This document shows positions 4,907 through 5,311 of a stretch of DNA of 5,311 bases, in pieces. The notes under the pieces were generated by a model. The model saw only the letters and a program-made list of their open reading frames with translations. It was not told where the DNA came from and did not search any database. Made by a program: the position numbers and the translations under genes. Positions within the stretch are counted from its first letter, which is position 1. Each line of letters starts with the position of its first letter. Origin of the DNA: Gammaproteobacteria bacterium (lineage in GTDB: Bacteria; Pseudomonadota; Gammaproteobacteria; SZUA-152); the NCBI GenBank assembly GCA_003229995.1, contig QIGJ01000222.1, forward strand, positions 1-5,311, written 5' to 3'.

Positions 4907-5311
4907 TTGTGTTGTTGTCACCCACTGCTGATCCTTAAGGCGCTCAAATGCCTTTTGAATATGTTTGGCCTGCATCAGTTTCGCTTTGCGTGAATTCCAG
5001 CTTTGCACCTTTGTCACCACCTCCTCTCCACTCTCAACACACTCACGGGTACTCACCCAATGTACTGAAGCCAGAAGTTCCATGCTGTAAGGGGTTTCAA
5101 AACCTTCAATCAACGCCTCCACTTGTGCCAGACGTTGGCGGGCATCCACATCAGTGGCCAGAAAAGCATTGGCCTGAGCCACCGCATCGGGCATGAGATA
5201 AATCTGTGCGTCTTTGCTGCGATCACCATAACCACGGATAAAATGACCCTCGATGCGTTGCAGCACATGGTTGAGGTTTTCAGCATAAGGACCGAAGTGG
5301 TGTTTTACATA
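4898..5311 (-). CDS. darG: DarG-like antitoxin, C-terminal part (gene runs off the right edge)
   Basis: The frame is open to the window edge, so these 137 residues are the tail of a longer protein; the GTG at 5266 is internal, not the start. The visible part opens with YVKHHFGPYAENLNHVLQ, followed by RIEGHFIRGYGDRS, a signature of the C-terminal region of DarG-family macrodomain antitoxins. In DarTG systems DarT ADP-ribosylates thymidine in DNA. DarG removes the mark with its N-terminal macrodomain, and its C-terminal region binds and blocks DarT. The macrodomain and darT are expected to the right of the window on the same strand; neither is visible here. DarTG is known to act in phage defence. 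The identification rests on memory of the family motif and is not confirmed by the catalytic domain. Confidence 0.8.
   Translation of the reverse strand, partial: YVKHHFGPYAENLNHVLQRIEGHFIRGYGDRSKDAQIYLMPDAVAQANAFLATDVDARQRLAQVEALIEGFETPYSMELLASVHWVSTRECVESGEEVVTKVQSWNSRKAKLMQAKHIQKAFERLKDQQWVTTTQSQ

Overview
The window reads as a Fur-controlled heme-acquisition locus of a Gram-negative proteobacterium. A gammaproteobacterium is most likely by protein style, but the species cannot be read from the sequence. It abuts the tail of a DarTG-type toxin-antitoxin locus. Every supported gene is on the minus strand, so the loci read right to left.

Layout in transcription order. (1) 5311-4898: the C-terminal 137 residues of a DarG-like antitoxin, with a weak terminator at its stop codon. 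(2) 4897-4284: about 610 bp without a gene. It holds a 192-bp MITE-like element with 27-bp perfect terminal inverted repeats, one copy of a paired AGCCAGCC element, a strong Fur box, a tandem 10-bp repeat and a long leader. (3) 4283-3939: a 114-residue cysteine-rich protein of unknown function, coupled by an ATGA overlap to (4) hemP (3942-3748). (5) 3639-2377: a DUF2325 coiled-coil protein. (6) 2216-210: a TonB-dependent outer-membrane receptor of the heme type. (7) 77-1: the first 25 codons of a lipoprotein gene that runs off the left edge and could be an HmuY-like hemophore.

How the parts may work together. Iron limitation would relieve Fur at about 4516 and switch on the Cys-rich protein and hemP, and possibly the whole series. 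The receptor would bring heme across the outer membrane, perhaps fed by the surface lipoprotein. HemP/HmuP proteins are known in some proteobacteria as activators of the heme receptor gene, so it may feed back on the same locus. The role of the DUF2325 protein is unknown.

The most unusual feature is a shared sequence module: AGCCAGC(C), then ACCC, a variable segment, GGTA and AGCCAGCC. It occurs three times: just upstream of the DUF2325 gene, just upstream of the receptor gene, and in opposite orientation upstream of the Fur box. It could be a DNA operator, an RNA leader element or a dispersed repeat. The sequence alone does not decide among these.
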